Of a stretch of DNA of 64,000 bases, positions 1-11,125 are shown piece after piece. The DNA comes from Rallus limicola (taxonomy: Eukaryota > Chordata > Aves > Gruiformes > Rallidae), in NCBI GenBank assembly GCA_022605955.1, contig JAKCOZ010000001.1, forward strand, positions 80,464,520 through 80,528,519, given 5' to 3'. Positions within the stretch are counted from its first letter, which is position 1; the number at the start of each line of letters is the position of its first letter. Below the pieces are notes generated by a model. The model was not told the DNA's origin, did no database searches, and saw nothing but the letters and a program-made list of their open reading frames with translations. Both the position numbers and the translations under genes were made by a program.

Positions 1-604
1 GGTATATTTCTGAAACACATTTTCCCATTTAAATAGGAAAATAAAATAAACAGGGACAAGCATGAGGTTTACTTCAGAAGTGCACCTTTGTGCCAATATA
101 AAATGCTAATTGAGACATGATATAATGTGCATTTGCTCCAAGAAAAAGAGTATTATTAGCCACAGTCCACTTATCTGCTCAAGTGCAATGCAGTAGCAAT
201 TGAGGATGAATACTGCATATTTAGAAACATTAACACTTTGAAGGCATATAGGAATGCCCTAAAAAGAAACATACCCTATGTTAACTATACTCTCTGTGCT
301 TTAATGATCTACCCACGTCCAAAATGTTGCCTCCCTCTTTTTTAATCCTTCTTTGGCCTCATGCCACGTTGACTTGAAGAAAGTAGGGTTGTTTTTTTTT
401 TCCTTTGCATTATGTGTGGCTGAGAGCGCCTTGCTAAATGCTGAGAACCCTCAGCGCCTGCTGACTCTGGTGAAAGCTGATGGCACTCAGCGCTCTCTAA
501 AAGAGCACGCAGTCTCCTGCCTGTTAGCAAAAGATGTGGAGGGCAAATGGCTGTGTGGGTGTGAGCACGTCTACAGGGAAAAGAGGAAGCAGCTGTGTTT
601 GAGG

Positions 605-620
605 AAAAAAAAAAAAAAAA
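605..620 (+). repeat. poly(A) run, 16 bases
   Basis: Sixteen uninterrupted A residues. No retroposed gene body was recognised upstream, so this is listed as a simple repeat and not as the tail of a processed pseudogene. Confidence 0.9.
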
Positions 621-2301
621 GAATGACCAAGGAAAAGAGTTGTGTGTATGTGATAGGGGGAGACTAATACAGTTAAAATTGAAGTGATAAATCATACCTG
701 AGATCCCTCTTGAGACCTATAAATAGGAAACTGAAAAGCATTTCCTTCTATTTATTTTATAAGTGCTATAAACTTTATCAGCTTTTAGTATTGGAGACTC
801 GTGCAATATTTATGGGCGGTTTACTTTAGAAGTTATTCAGAGGTTAGCATCGGGAGGCTAATGAAAAAGAAAATTGGGATGGGTAAAGGAAAGAGGGCTT
901 TTCCTAAGGCCCCATAGTAACAAATGCATCGGATCTGAGTTGCCTGGCCCTCTTCCCAGTGTCCTTTGCTCCAGGGATGACTGCATTTCTCTAGCAGGTA
1001 CTTACCCTGAGGTCCACAGGGGATCACAAAGAGCATCTCTTACTGGTAAAAATGAAGACAAACTTGTTCAGGAATTACTATTATGAGACTAAGAGAGTGA
1101 CGAAGGACAATAGGACTTGCAAAGAGGAGGTGCCTTGGAGGGTGTTTCAAGGTTTGGACAGATGAAGGTAGGTAAAGGTCCTCTAAATGGACCAGAATCC
1201 AAGATCAGACCCATGTGGTCTTCAATTGCAGTACACAGGAAGACTACAGTCCTCTTACACTGGACGAGCCGATCACAGTCGTTTTGGACTGATTGGTAGA
1301 TCTGAACAAAGCAACAGCCTCCTCACGGAACTTCACACCAAGAGCAATCCAAATGTCTGATTTGTTTCTTAATGCCTGGAAACATTATTTCAACTTTCCA
1401 CACTTAGGCAGTTTCATAGATGGCTTATGTATGCTCTTTTCAAAAACTGAGACAACAGCTGGTTTCAAAGGGTTTTTTCCAGAGAAAGATAAAATCTTTT
1501 CAGATTTATAGCTTGGACGTAGGATCCTTCTCTCAGAAGAAGATGCAGATTCTTCACAGACGGCTGGGCTCAGTTACGTGAAGGAATTCCCACAAAAAAG
1601 CTGTGAATGCCAGCCAAAATTAAACAACTCTAGAGAGCACATCTTAGGGTAGGCTGGGAGTCCCAGTCCTAGCTTGGGAAGGCACAGACACCAAAGATGG
1701 CATCAGCAAAGCGCAGGGACTCAGTGCTGCCCAGTTGTTTCCATGCACAGCCGTGGGATGAAAAATAGACTGAGAACATGACACAAGGCAGCTCTCACAT
1801 CTCAAAGCTGGGGAGGCTAACATGTCAATAGGTCAGGCTCTTCACCATATCAAGGAGGAGACCAAGAGATGTCTAACAGCATTTGATTTGTAAATACCTT
1901 AAGAGAAGAGCCCAGACCTTACAAGGTCTTTAGTATGGCAGAGAAAAACAAGCCAGCACCTCCGAACAGCAAGCTAGGCACAGAACAAATTCAAACAATA
2001 AATGAGACCTGTTTTTTAACAAATACGAGAACAAAGTACAAAAATATGCTGGCTTTGGCATGTATTTCAAATCCTCAAATCAAGATCAGATGCCTTACTG
2101 GATGATACATTATTTTAACTACACACAAGTTATTGAACTCATTACTGAAACAGCTGGATAAATGTCTCTGGCATGTGTCAGATTAGATGATAGTGTATTA
2201 ATCCCTTCTGTCCCTAAAACTGTGAGTTTGTGAGTGGAGAAATTACTTGCTCCTGTAGATGTAAAACACCGTCTGTCTTATTTAAATATAAATAACCTAT
2301 T

Positions 2302-2317
2302 AAAAAAAAAAAAAAAA
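2302..2317 (+). repeat. poly(A) run, 16 bases
   Basis: Sixteen uninterrupted A residues in AT-rich sequence, with no recognisable SINE or pseudogene attached. Confidence 0.9.
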
Positions 2318-5300
2318 GCCCAAGCACAAAATCAATCAACCTGTCTATGAAATAATGTTGTAGGGAGTATGTTTTGTTGCCTATAGACTGCTTATATATC
2401 CTGGGTAAAATTTTGGCCTTTAACTTCAGTAAGGATGAGGTTTAAAATACTGCCTTTGCCAGAAACTGTCCATTACTTTCTGGAAAACTTCCAGCTATTC
2501 TTCAAAGAAACTCAGCAGTGCAGTGCCTGCTCATCACCTACTGTCAGGCGGACTAGCAGCAAGTTTTGTTCAAGTCCTTCAAAGGGCCCTGGAACAAACG
2601 TTCCAGGATAGTCTTACAGTAACCTGGTTTAAGTGTACTATCTTACAAGTTTCTGCTGCTGTTGACCCTACAGAAAACTTTGATTACATTACTTTTAAAC
2701 CACCATTTTAGAGATTTTTTTATTTACTTGTAGGGAATTTATTGAAAGAGCTGGAAGAAAAACTCTTTAGAGTAAATAAACCGCAATACATGTCTCCTAG
2801 GATTTTATGTCTAGACCAGAAAGTTAGTTATGGAATAACAAAAGAGAGAAAGAGGAGGAAAAGAAGGTGTTGTCAAAGGGTGTAGAGCCAGTGTTATACC
2901 TAGAAGAGGCTGAAAGAAAAATAATGATGACCCATGGTTCAGCTATTATAAGACAAAGGTTCAGAGAGGGGAAAAGGCCTGAGTTACTGGAAAGAAAATG
3001 ATTAAATGATTCTGCTCTTTACTGGCCTAAGGAAGATGTAAGTGAATATGTGACAAAGCCAGATTCAGTATAGTGATGAGGAACAGTCTTTTCTGGCAGA
3101 CAGTTTTAGCCACAACATAAATACTGATCTGCCAGAAGATTAAATCAATAAAAGGCTATGTTTTCCTAAGTGTAGTATATGCATGTTATTAACTGAAACA
3201 AGATGAAGCAACTCTCTTGCATATGGTGCTTTTAAATTCATAGGAAACTCCTCACCTTTGGTGCAAGGAATGATGAAGAGTAGAGGTTTTATGTATTTTA
3301 GGTCCCATGTGAAGTAGGGAGACCTCTGCACCTCCAGACTTAGGAGCTGCTCTTCCAGTTCCTTTTCATACTCAGAAATAAACCAACAGAAGACAATATA
3401 CAGGAACTACACTTTGTCCAGATTGAAACATGAGCCCAGAGAGGTCCAGCTGGCAGGCTGAAGACCAGCCTTCCGTTCAGCCCACCATGTCTCCAAGGAG
3501 GAGGTGGGAATCATCTTCTTGGACAGAGAATCAAACACCTTTCTCCATCATTGTGAAAAATTGGACAGAGATGCACATACAGGAGGGGATGGTACTGGAA
3601 ACCAGCTACAGCATGTAAGGGAACAAAATGGCCCCTGTCCATGAATGTCCCCAGAAGAATGCAGGGGCAGTTCACAGGAAGCACCACCATATAGAGGTCC
3701 GCTCTGCTGCTGGCTCTAGGTAATCTTTGCCAGCACAAAGAGCAAGAAACGCCATCCAAGAATGGTTTGTCCATTTAAAAAGAAGATGACAATGACTTTC
3801 AAGTGCTAGAATGGGACCCACTTTGATGGGAGAAGTGGCAGCATGGAGGTGATGACGGCTTTCTCACTGGGTGACAGGATCATAAATGTCAAAGGGCATT
3901 TCATTAGAGTGAAGGGAGGAATGTACAGACTAATAAAAGGCACGATGCTGACAGCAGCTTCTCCTCAGCAAACATTTCCGGCCCTCTCCTCTGTCATACA
4001 ATTTAAATTTATTGCCACTGCACAATGCATTAACCCTTAACATATTGTCTGGGGCCCAGGGAATAGCTGTTTCTATGCAAGTTATGTCCAGTGATAGAAA
4101 CATGAGATTTGGCTGCAGGGAGAGGGCTAGTCATATCCTGCCCATCCTGCCAGAGATCCCTCTGCCTGCTCACACAGCATGATCCAGTTTCTCCTGTCTA
4201 CACCTACAGTTGAATCCTGAAAGCCTAGAACTGGTTCTGTCCTGAGAAATTGTGGTCCTCATCCTCACCGCCAGTCTGTCATTGCAGGTTCTGATAATAT
4301 GGTAACCCCCCAGCCCTATTTTTCACTAGCTCAGGGTGGCCCTTGAGCAGTTCCTCTGGCACTGTACTGCAAATGAAGATACTGAGTGAGGTCATCAGTA
4401 CATAGCCCACAGCAGACCTCATAGCCTAAAAACAACCATGCTTTAAGAACATGATGATACACAGGCTTGGGAACTCTTGATATTTGGAACAAGAAGAACT
4501 TTCCCCAACAGCTTTTCTTTTCATTAATGGCAACCATTCCTGGTTTTTCCCCTATGCCCTTCCAGAAGATGTCCAGGTGCAGGGTATCTGTGGATGTAAC
4601 AGGGATACTTCCTTTAGAAAACCTATTCCAGTTTCTGTTCTTTGCTCCTTGTTTCCAGCTTCCCCCTCCTCTCCAGGGGTTTCTTGTCCCCTTGCCTCTC
4701 CCGCTGCTCTGGGGAAATGCTAAAGCAAGCTCCTAATTAAAGTGGTTGCAATTCCCCACTGGAGCAGTGGCGCCAGGGCCTGAAACCACCCTGTGTCTGT
4801 GTCCCCTAGAGACAACCCGGCCATGCTCAAACACCTTGCTGCTCACTCTTCCTGTCACAGACTTTCCCATATTGGCTCCAGCAGGTTTCTTCCCTGTTTT
4901 CTCATCTGTGCTAATCTCTCCCCAGTGCTGCAGGCAGGGGATGGGGAGGTCACTTGGCAAATGAAGTGAAGACCTCCCTGCCCTGAAAATAATGAAAGGG
5001 AAAGAGCCATGGGGGGAAGTGCAAAGGACTGAAGCAAAGATACAGCGCTGCCCTGTGCTGTGTTCATAGCGACAGCGTTTCCATTTGATTTGATATTGTC
5101 CTTTGCTGAGACCCAACGCACTCCACAATGCCTGCCACCTAGTTGACACTGAGCATGTAATCCTTTTACTGCCCAGATTAGTGCCTTGCAGGCTCCATGT
5201 CCACGCTCATGCTGTCAGCACACATGCAAGGCACAGCCCATCCCTCAAAGCAGCGCAAACACAAACGTGGCCTTGTGCCTCTCCTCATGCTCACTCTGCC

Positions 5301-8300
5301 CACCACATGCATGCCCGTGGCCCTGCACCAGTGCGGCGCAGAAGCACAAGGGCTTTTGTGCAGCACCAGAACACTGCTGCTGAGCTGCAACATGACTTTG
5401 TCATTCACATGCACTGCACCAAAAAGGACTCATATTGTGCAACTGCACACATCCCTGCTGCAACCGCTGCCCACCACGCAGGTGGCATCAGTTATAATAC
5501 TTCAGCTGGCAATATGCACCTCAACAGTCTCTTGGAACAAGAGGTCTGACATTCATCTGGAGAGGACTCATATAGCAGCATCATCTTTATTTGGTCCAGC
5601 CCAGACAATGTGCCAGAGGTACTGAATAGTTCAACCACAGAAGTCCCTCTTCACCTGGTGTGCAGTGCCTTTTGGCCTCTGTCAGGAGCTGGAGCTGCTC
5701 CTCCATTCAGTGGGAGCAGGCAGTGCAGTGTGCGGGAGCCAGAGGCGTACCCTGGTTCTCTGAACTATGCAAAACTCAGCTACAGAGAGCCCTTTCCCCA
5801 TAAGTTTCAGAATATATTCCCAGCACATATGTTTTAAATCTTCTACATATCCCTTCATCAGACATGATTACATCAGCAGCTTAGATTGGTTTGACCAAGT
5901 CAAAACCATACTCGTGCACAAATGCAGGAGTGAAACATATATTCCTCCCATCAGCCACATACACACAAATGTACAAGTGGATCCAAATGGGAAAAAAGTG
6001 CAGAGACAAATAAAAGGTCTCTGAAGGTAGCAAGGTCACACCTCATAACCATTCAAACAACTTACGTGTAGTTACGGAAAATCCAGTGGTAGGAACATGC
6101 TCTTTGTAGTAATGTTTTCCAAAGACTATGAGTGACTGAAGAACCAAAGTCTCACTTGTAAAAATAAGGCAGACTTTCCCTGGCTGAAATTCCGGCAGGG
6201 CCAGCTCAAAGCCCTTTGTTGGTGTTAAATGAAGTTCAATTTTGCCCTCTCATGGGGAAGAAACAAGGATGGGAACTCACTGCCTGGTGATGGCAAGCAG
6301 AGGACAGAACTGGAGCTGGGAGAGCTGCCATCCTCAGGGGTTCCTGATGATGCCAGGGGAGTAGGAAGAGGACAGGCAGCAATTACCACTCCCAGGGAGA
6401 CAATGCACGCCCAGCCATGGCCACTAGCTCACCCACCTTGGCCCACATGCTTGGCAAGAGCAGGCAGCTCAGTCTCCATGGCTCTGACACAGAAAAGTAG
6501 GCAGAGGAGCAGTGACTGTTCTGCTGCCACCTTTAGCTGTGTTTAAAGCTGGCACTGATCACGCCAGCCTTGAATAAAGCTTAGGCTCAGGGGACTTGGC
6601 TGCTTTGGAAATTGTTAGCCTGTGTTTTTTCTTTCAGCTGTGACAGACAAGGAAGCAGCAGGGCAAGGGAGCGAGGAAAACCAATATACCTGAAGTTGCC
6701 TGAAAGTTTCGCTTCAATATACAATAAATTGCTAAGGGGAGGTAGAGACACCTGCTTAGAGATTCAGACTAGCAACATCAGAAATTTGCTGGTGGGTGTT
6801 TTAATAGAAAATCTCAATGAAAAGAGAAAAATGGAAAAATAATTCAATCATAATTTTCAAGGAAACAAGTTGAGTTTTCCTTATCAATTATTGCAAAACA
6901 AATTATTTTATCCCAAAACCGAAAGAGTCTGGTTGACAATCAAACAAGAAACGTGAGCTTGAAGTGTCATTATGGTGCCTTATGGGAATGACGGTATGAA
7001 ATGTCTTGTGCTCCTATTTTACATTACCTCCTGGGGTCTTCAGGTGGACAGCCTGTCCCAGGAGACATACTGGTGTCAGTCAGAGAGATTCCATCACCAC
7101 TGCAGGAGCTGTGCGCTGCAGCCATCACGAGCAATGATGTCTGGCAGGGGTGCTTGGCTCTTAAGGGAAATGAGACAGTCTCCTGCTTCCTCACAAAATG
7201 GAAAGGACAGGTGCAGAGATACACTGATAGCAATGGGCATGTGAAGATCCTTCCAGTTAAGATCCTCCAAGCTGGAGGCTTACACACTGTTTGTTCTGCT
7301 GAGGAGTGAGTTTGCATCCAGACATTGACCCCACTAATTTGGGACCATCAAGAAGTCTATGAATATAGCATAGTGTTAATAATAATATTTTTTTTTAAGT
7401 CAAAGTTAAAGATAAATAAACATCACTAACAAACCTTACAAGCCAGGGGTACTTAAGGAACAATTAGTTGTTTCCTCCAGTAAAGAAATAGTAGAAAAGG
7501 AAGACAGTTGATGACAACGCAACTTTATGATCTATCTGTGACTTCTGAATGGCTTTATGTGCTAATGGTTGAGGGTTGGGAGGCTGTGCTTAGAAAAGAT
7601 TGCCTATTACTCACTTGTACTTCCACCTCAGTATTTACAACTGGCCATGCTGAAAATATAGAAAGTGCACAAGGCAACCTTACTACCCATGCTGAGGTGT
7701 CAGTTTTTACCTAATGTTCTACCACACAGCAGGACACCAGCACTCAACCACATGTGTCTGGTGTGTTACACCGGAGTGAAAATGTCATCCAGCATCAGCT
7801 CAGCCAAATTAATTCAGCTGCTGCTAAGAAATGCAGTGATGTTCCCAACAATTCCTGTCCAACTCTCATCAAGGAATAACTATAATCTCTCCCCAAATCA
7901 AAACATAATCTGTTCAACAGGGAACTAATAAAAGAAATCCAATTCTGAGGGGAAGAATGACAGGGAAATTTTTAGGCTCATAAATTATTAATATAAAAAA
8001 GATGTTGTTGTTCAAAAATAGCCCAAGCTGCTAATACATAGTTTGGAGTTACTTTCTGGACAGCAACCAAAGCAGCCTGTCTAGGAAAGGGCTGTAAAAC
8101 TCGTACTTTCATTAAAGTCATAAGCAAGAAAGACTTATGGCAGAGACTGCAGCAGTCTTGTTATCTTCTGCTGTGTGAAGCTGTGCAGAAAAGAAATATC
8201 TACTTTGATATTGAATAAGTAGTCAAACTAGAACCAGATTTCTTCCCCCCCAAAAAAAGTTTTCTTCCTATGCAGAGAATCACTCATCTCAACAACCTAC

Positions 8301-8848
8301 AATCAGAAAAGATAGATTACATTAGGCATGCTAAAATATCTCAAAGTAAGCAATTCCTACTGTTACTTCTCCTCAAAAAAACACACATGATTTGTTGCTG
8401 GCTGCCCATTATTGGAGCTGCTTCAATTTGCAGATGCCCAAATGTCTAATGAAAACAGACTGACATTCCCAACCCAATGCCTCTGCCTCACGTTTCCATT
8501 TAGCTTCATGCAAAATCCTACAAGTAGCGAGAGGATTACGTTTCCAATCCCTGTCTCAAAGCACATGAGACCAAATAATCCCAAAACTCCTTTTCCCACA
8601 TTCCCACATTGAGAGTCATGACCACCCTGAAAGGAGATGGCAGAGAGGAGCTGCAGGTACCCCAGGAGCTCTGCCCTGCTCTCTTTATGAAAGCACAGCC
8701 CTCACCACTAAATTCACCACTGGCTTTTTATCCAACAACATTGACTCAGTCAGTATTTTTTAATAAAAAACCTTAAAAACATGCAGAGTCAACTTCTATT
8801 CCACAGAGCACTCAGAAACCTTGGTGCTGTGCCCACAGACTGTAGTGG

Positions 8849-9244
8849 GCACCTGTCCTGGTTCCGGCCAGGCCAGAGCAAACCTCCTCAAGCAGCCAGC
8901 CCAGGTGAGCTGAGTCAGCCCAGGCTGGTTCCTCACCACCTGACATCACTCTCCTATAAAAGGGGCTGGCTAGAGGACACTCCTGGTGCCTCCAGAGCAG
9001 TCTTGAGTGCAGCTGGGTTGTTGGGTCAGTCCTTGCAGCACTCTGTAATTGTTGGGTTGTTAAGGCACTCTGTGTTATCACTGCCTGTGAGTGTAATTGG
9101 CTGTTACTGTTCTCCTTTCATGGTGATTTTGTCAGCAAACTGTACTTATCCCAGCTCAGAGAGGCTCTGTCAGCTTCTCCTCTGGGAGCAAGGGAGCAGT
9201 GTGTGGTGCTCAGCCACAGGTTGGGACTGAGCTGCCACAGCACC
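8849..9244 (+). mobile_element. Solo LTR of an endogenous retrovirus with target-site duplication
   Basis: A 386-base element (8854-9239) starts TGTCCTGG and ends TGCCACA, giving the TGT...ACA termini of a retroviral LTR. It is flanked by a perfect 5-base direct repeat GCACC (8849-8853 and 9240-9244), the target-site duplication made by the integrase. A TATA box (TATAAAAG, 8955-8962) sits inside, so the LTR reads on the plus strand. The downstream part has an imperfect internal duplication (GGGTTGTT and GCACTCTGT each occur twice between about 9015 and 9080). No gag, pol or env sequence adjoins it, so this is a solo LTR left by recombination between two LTRs. A 5-base duplication fits the ERVL class of avian elements; the family name is not certain. 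The CR1 copy begins about 770 bases downstream and is unrelated. Confidence 0.85.
8955..8962 (+). promoter_or_regulatory. TATA box of the solo LTR
   Basis: TATAAAAG lies about 100 bases inside the LTR, followed by a GGGGC stretch. In a retroviral LTR this would be the core promoter at the U3/R region. Whether it still drives transcription cannot be judged from sequence. Confidence 0.6.
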
Positions 9245-10015
9245 AATGCTCTCTTTGGAGCTTGCTGGGATCTGATTTGACCCTAGACAGCTCATCTTAA
9301 TCTGTCACTGTGGAAATCACCACATTGCTAGGCACAAAGCCACCTCTTCCTGGGATAGTCTGGGTTTTTTTTCCCTTCTCAACTATAATTATTCCCACAA
9401 CAATAATGGTTATACTTTAAGTAACAACATGCAGACTATAAACAGTTTCCTTTCTCCTAGATTTCAGAGAGGCCTTCTGAGATTTACTGGCCATTGTCAA
9501 GACAAAAAGAATGGGCTTGCTGAGATGTTGTTGTCTTGTAGGACTGTTGACCTTACTATTTCTCATCAGACCTAGGATAAGAGGGATATTAAAGATGATA
9601 ACTTCTAATAATAGGTACAGGGAAAAGAACAACAGGCTAAAGAATGCCCTGTACAGTAATGTGCTCTTGTACCATTTTGTTAGCAAGGCTGAGCTTGTCA
9701 ACATAACAGCCTTGCTCACACAGAGATATGCCATATGTTTTTTATAACCAGTTATCTTCTCCACAGCTAGAACATGTTCCCCTGCTAAGGCAAAACCTTC
9801 AACTCCTGGTCCATGTCAGTGTCTCTGAATTTGCAGTGCATTAACAGTTTTGCTCTCCAGGGCCAGACATCTTTGCCTAGAGACTTGAAAAACCCCAGGC
9901 AGCACCTATGAAAACTACCAGATCAAACACATCTGAAGGGAGGGAAGGGGAGAAAGGTCTTCTACCATCCCTTCAGAAGGAAACACTAACAAGACAAGCA
10001 AAGAAAAGCAGCACA
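9245..10015. other. Unique non-coding sequence between LTR and CR1
   Basis: No gene or recognisable repeat. Overlapping frames on both strands around 9417-9764 reach 115 codons but match no known protein and mirror one another, so they are treated as chance. Confidence 0.6.
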
Positions 10016-11125
10016 TTCTGACATCCTGATAGAAAAGCTGAGAGAGCATGGGATAGATGAGTGGACAGTGAGGTGGGCTGAGAACTGGCTGTCAGACTGA
10101 GCTCAGAGGGTTGTGATTCGTGGAGCAGAATCTGAATGGAGGCCTGTGACTAGTGGTGTTCCCCAGGGCTCAGTGTTGGGTCCAGTCCTGTTTAATATCT
10201 TCATTGAAGACCTTGATGAGGGAATAGCGTCCACCCTCAGCAAGTATGCTGATGATACAAAGCTGGGAGGAGTGGCTGACATGCAGGAACACTGCGCTGC
10301 CATCCAGAGAGACCTGGACAGGCTGGAGAGCTGGGCAGGGAGAAACCAGATGAAGTTCAACAAAAGCAAGTGTAAAGTCTTGCACCTGGGGAGGAACAAC
10401 CGTCTGTATCAGTACAGGCTGGGGGATGGCCTGCTGGAGAAGAGCTCTGTGGAGAAGGACCTGGGGGTCCTGGTTGATTACAGGTTGGCCATGAGCCAGC
10501 AGTGTGCACTGGTGGCTAAGAGAGCCAATGGAATCCTGGGGTGCATCAGCAGGAGTGTGGCCAGCAGGTCACAGCAGGTGATCCTCCCCCTCTACTCTGC
10601 TCTGGTCAGGCCTCACCTGGAGTATTGTGTCCAGTTCTGGGCTCCCTGGTATAAAAAGGACAGGGATCTCCTGGAGAGAGTCCAAAGAAGGGCTACAAAG
10701 ATGATTAAGGGCCTGGAGCATCTCCCCTGTGAGGAAAGGCTGAGTGAGCTGGGACTGTTCAGTGTTGAGAAGACTAAGGGGGGACCTAATTAAAGTCTAT
10801 AATTATCTTAAGCAGGGGATGCAGGGGGAATTGGCCAGCCCCTTTTCAGTGGTCTGTGGAGATAGGACAAGGGGCAATGGCTGCAAGTTGAAGCATAGGA
10901 AGTTCTGCACCAACATGCAGAAAAACTTTTTCCCAGTGAGGGTGACAGAGCCCTGGGACAGGCTGCTCAGGGGGGTTGTGGAGTCTCTTTCTCTGGAGAT
11001 ATTCAAGACCCGTCTGGACACCTATCTGAATGATATGTCCTAGGGAGCTGCTTTGGCAGGGGGGTTGGACCCGATGATCTCTTGAGGTCCCTTCCAACCC
11101 CTACAATTCTATGATTCTATGATTC
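10016..11125 (+). mobile_element. CR1 LINE, 5'-truncated copy (longest in the window)
   Basis: This is the 3' portion of a chicken-repeat-1 type non-LTR retrotransposon. It contains the central and C-terminal part of the reverse transcriptase ORF2, the short 3' untranslated region (GGTTGGACCCGATGATCTC motif), and a tail of ATTCTATG octamers (11107-11125). CR1 copies are normally cut short at the 5' end and lack clear target duplications, as here; the 5' break is near 10016. It belongs to the same subfamily as the copy at 61517-62118: over roughly 160 aligned bases (10604-10762) I counted about 11 differences by eye. The copy is dead: it has an in-frame stop and a frameshift in ORF2. Confidence 0.97.
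10019..11043 (+). pseudogene. CR1 ORF2 reverse transcriptase remnant, broken
   Basis: The frame carries hallmark reverse transcriptase pieces: the [17 protein letters not shown] block, then the catalytic YADDTKL motif (palm domain; the two Asp would bind metal), then the [12 protein letters not shown] and [18 protein letters not shown] blocks of the thumb and C-terminal region seen in all CR1 proteins. A TGA stop at 10098-10100 breaks the frame upstream of these motifs. Near 10772-10785 the copy lacks about five bases present in the sister copy at 61.7 kb, shifting the frame. The protein then resumes in another frame to a TAG at 11041-11043. The endonuclease domain is absent because of the 5' truncation. 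It makes no active enzyme. Confidence 0.93.

Larger units (their letters stand above)
1..8848. other. Unique non-coding sequence, no gene recognised
   Basis: I see no gene here. Open frames are short (the longest, at 5103-5549 and 5197-5625, overlap on one strand in CA- and TGC-rich DNA) and match nothing I know. There are two runs of 16 A (605-620 and 2302-2317). An AT-rich stretch near 2030-2230 contains TAATCC-type and ATTA-type sites and could be regulatory, but nothing marks it clearly. No CR1, LTR or SINE was recognised in this block. Confidence 0.6.

Noticed and set aside
605..620. Poly(A) run as the tail of a processed pseudogene
   Set aside because: The sequence upstream has no gene-like frame that I can match and no flanking direct repeat.
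5103..5625. Two overlapping plus-strand frames rich in His, Ala and Cys
   Set aside because: They arise from CA/TGC-rich low-complexity DNA and both cannot be genes.
10098..10793. CR1 frame as a functional host or LINE gene
   Set aside because: It is truncated, with an upstream stop, a frameshift and no endonuclease domain.
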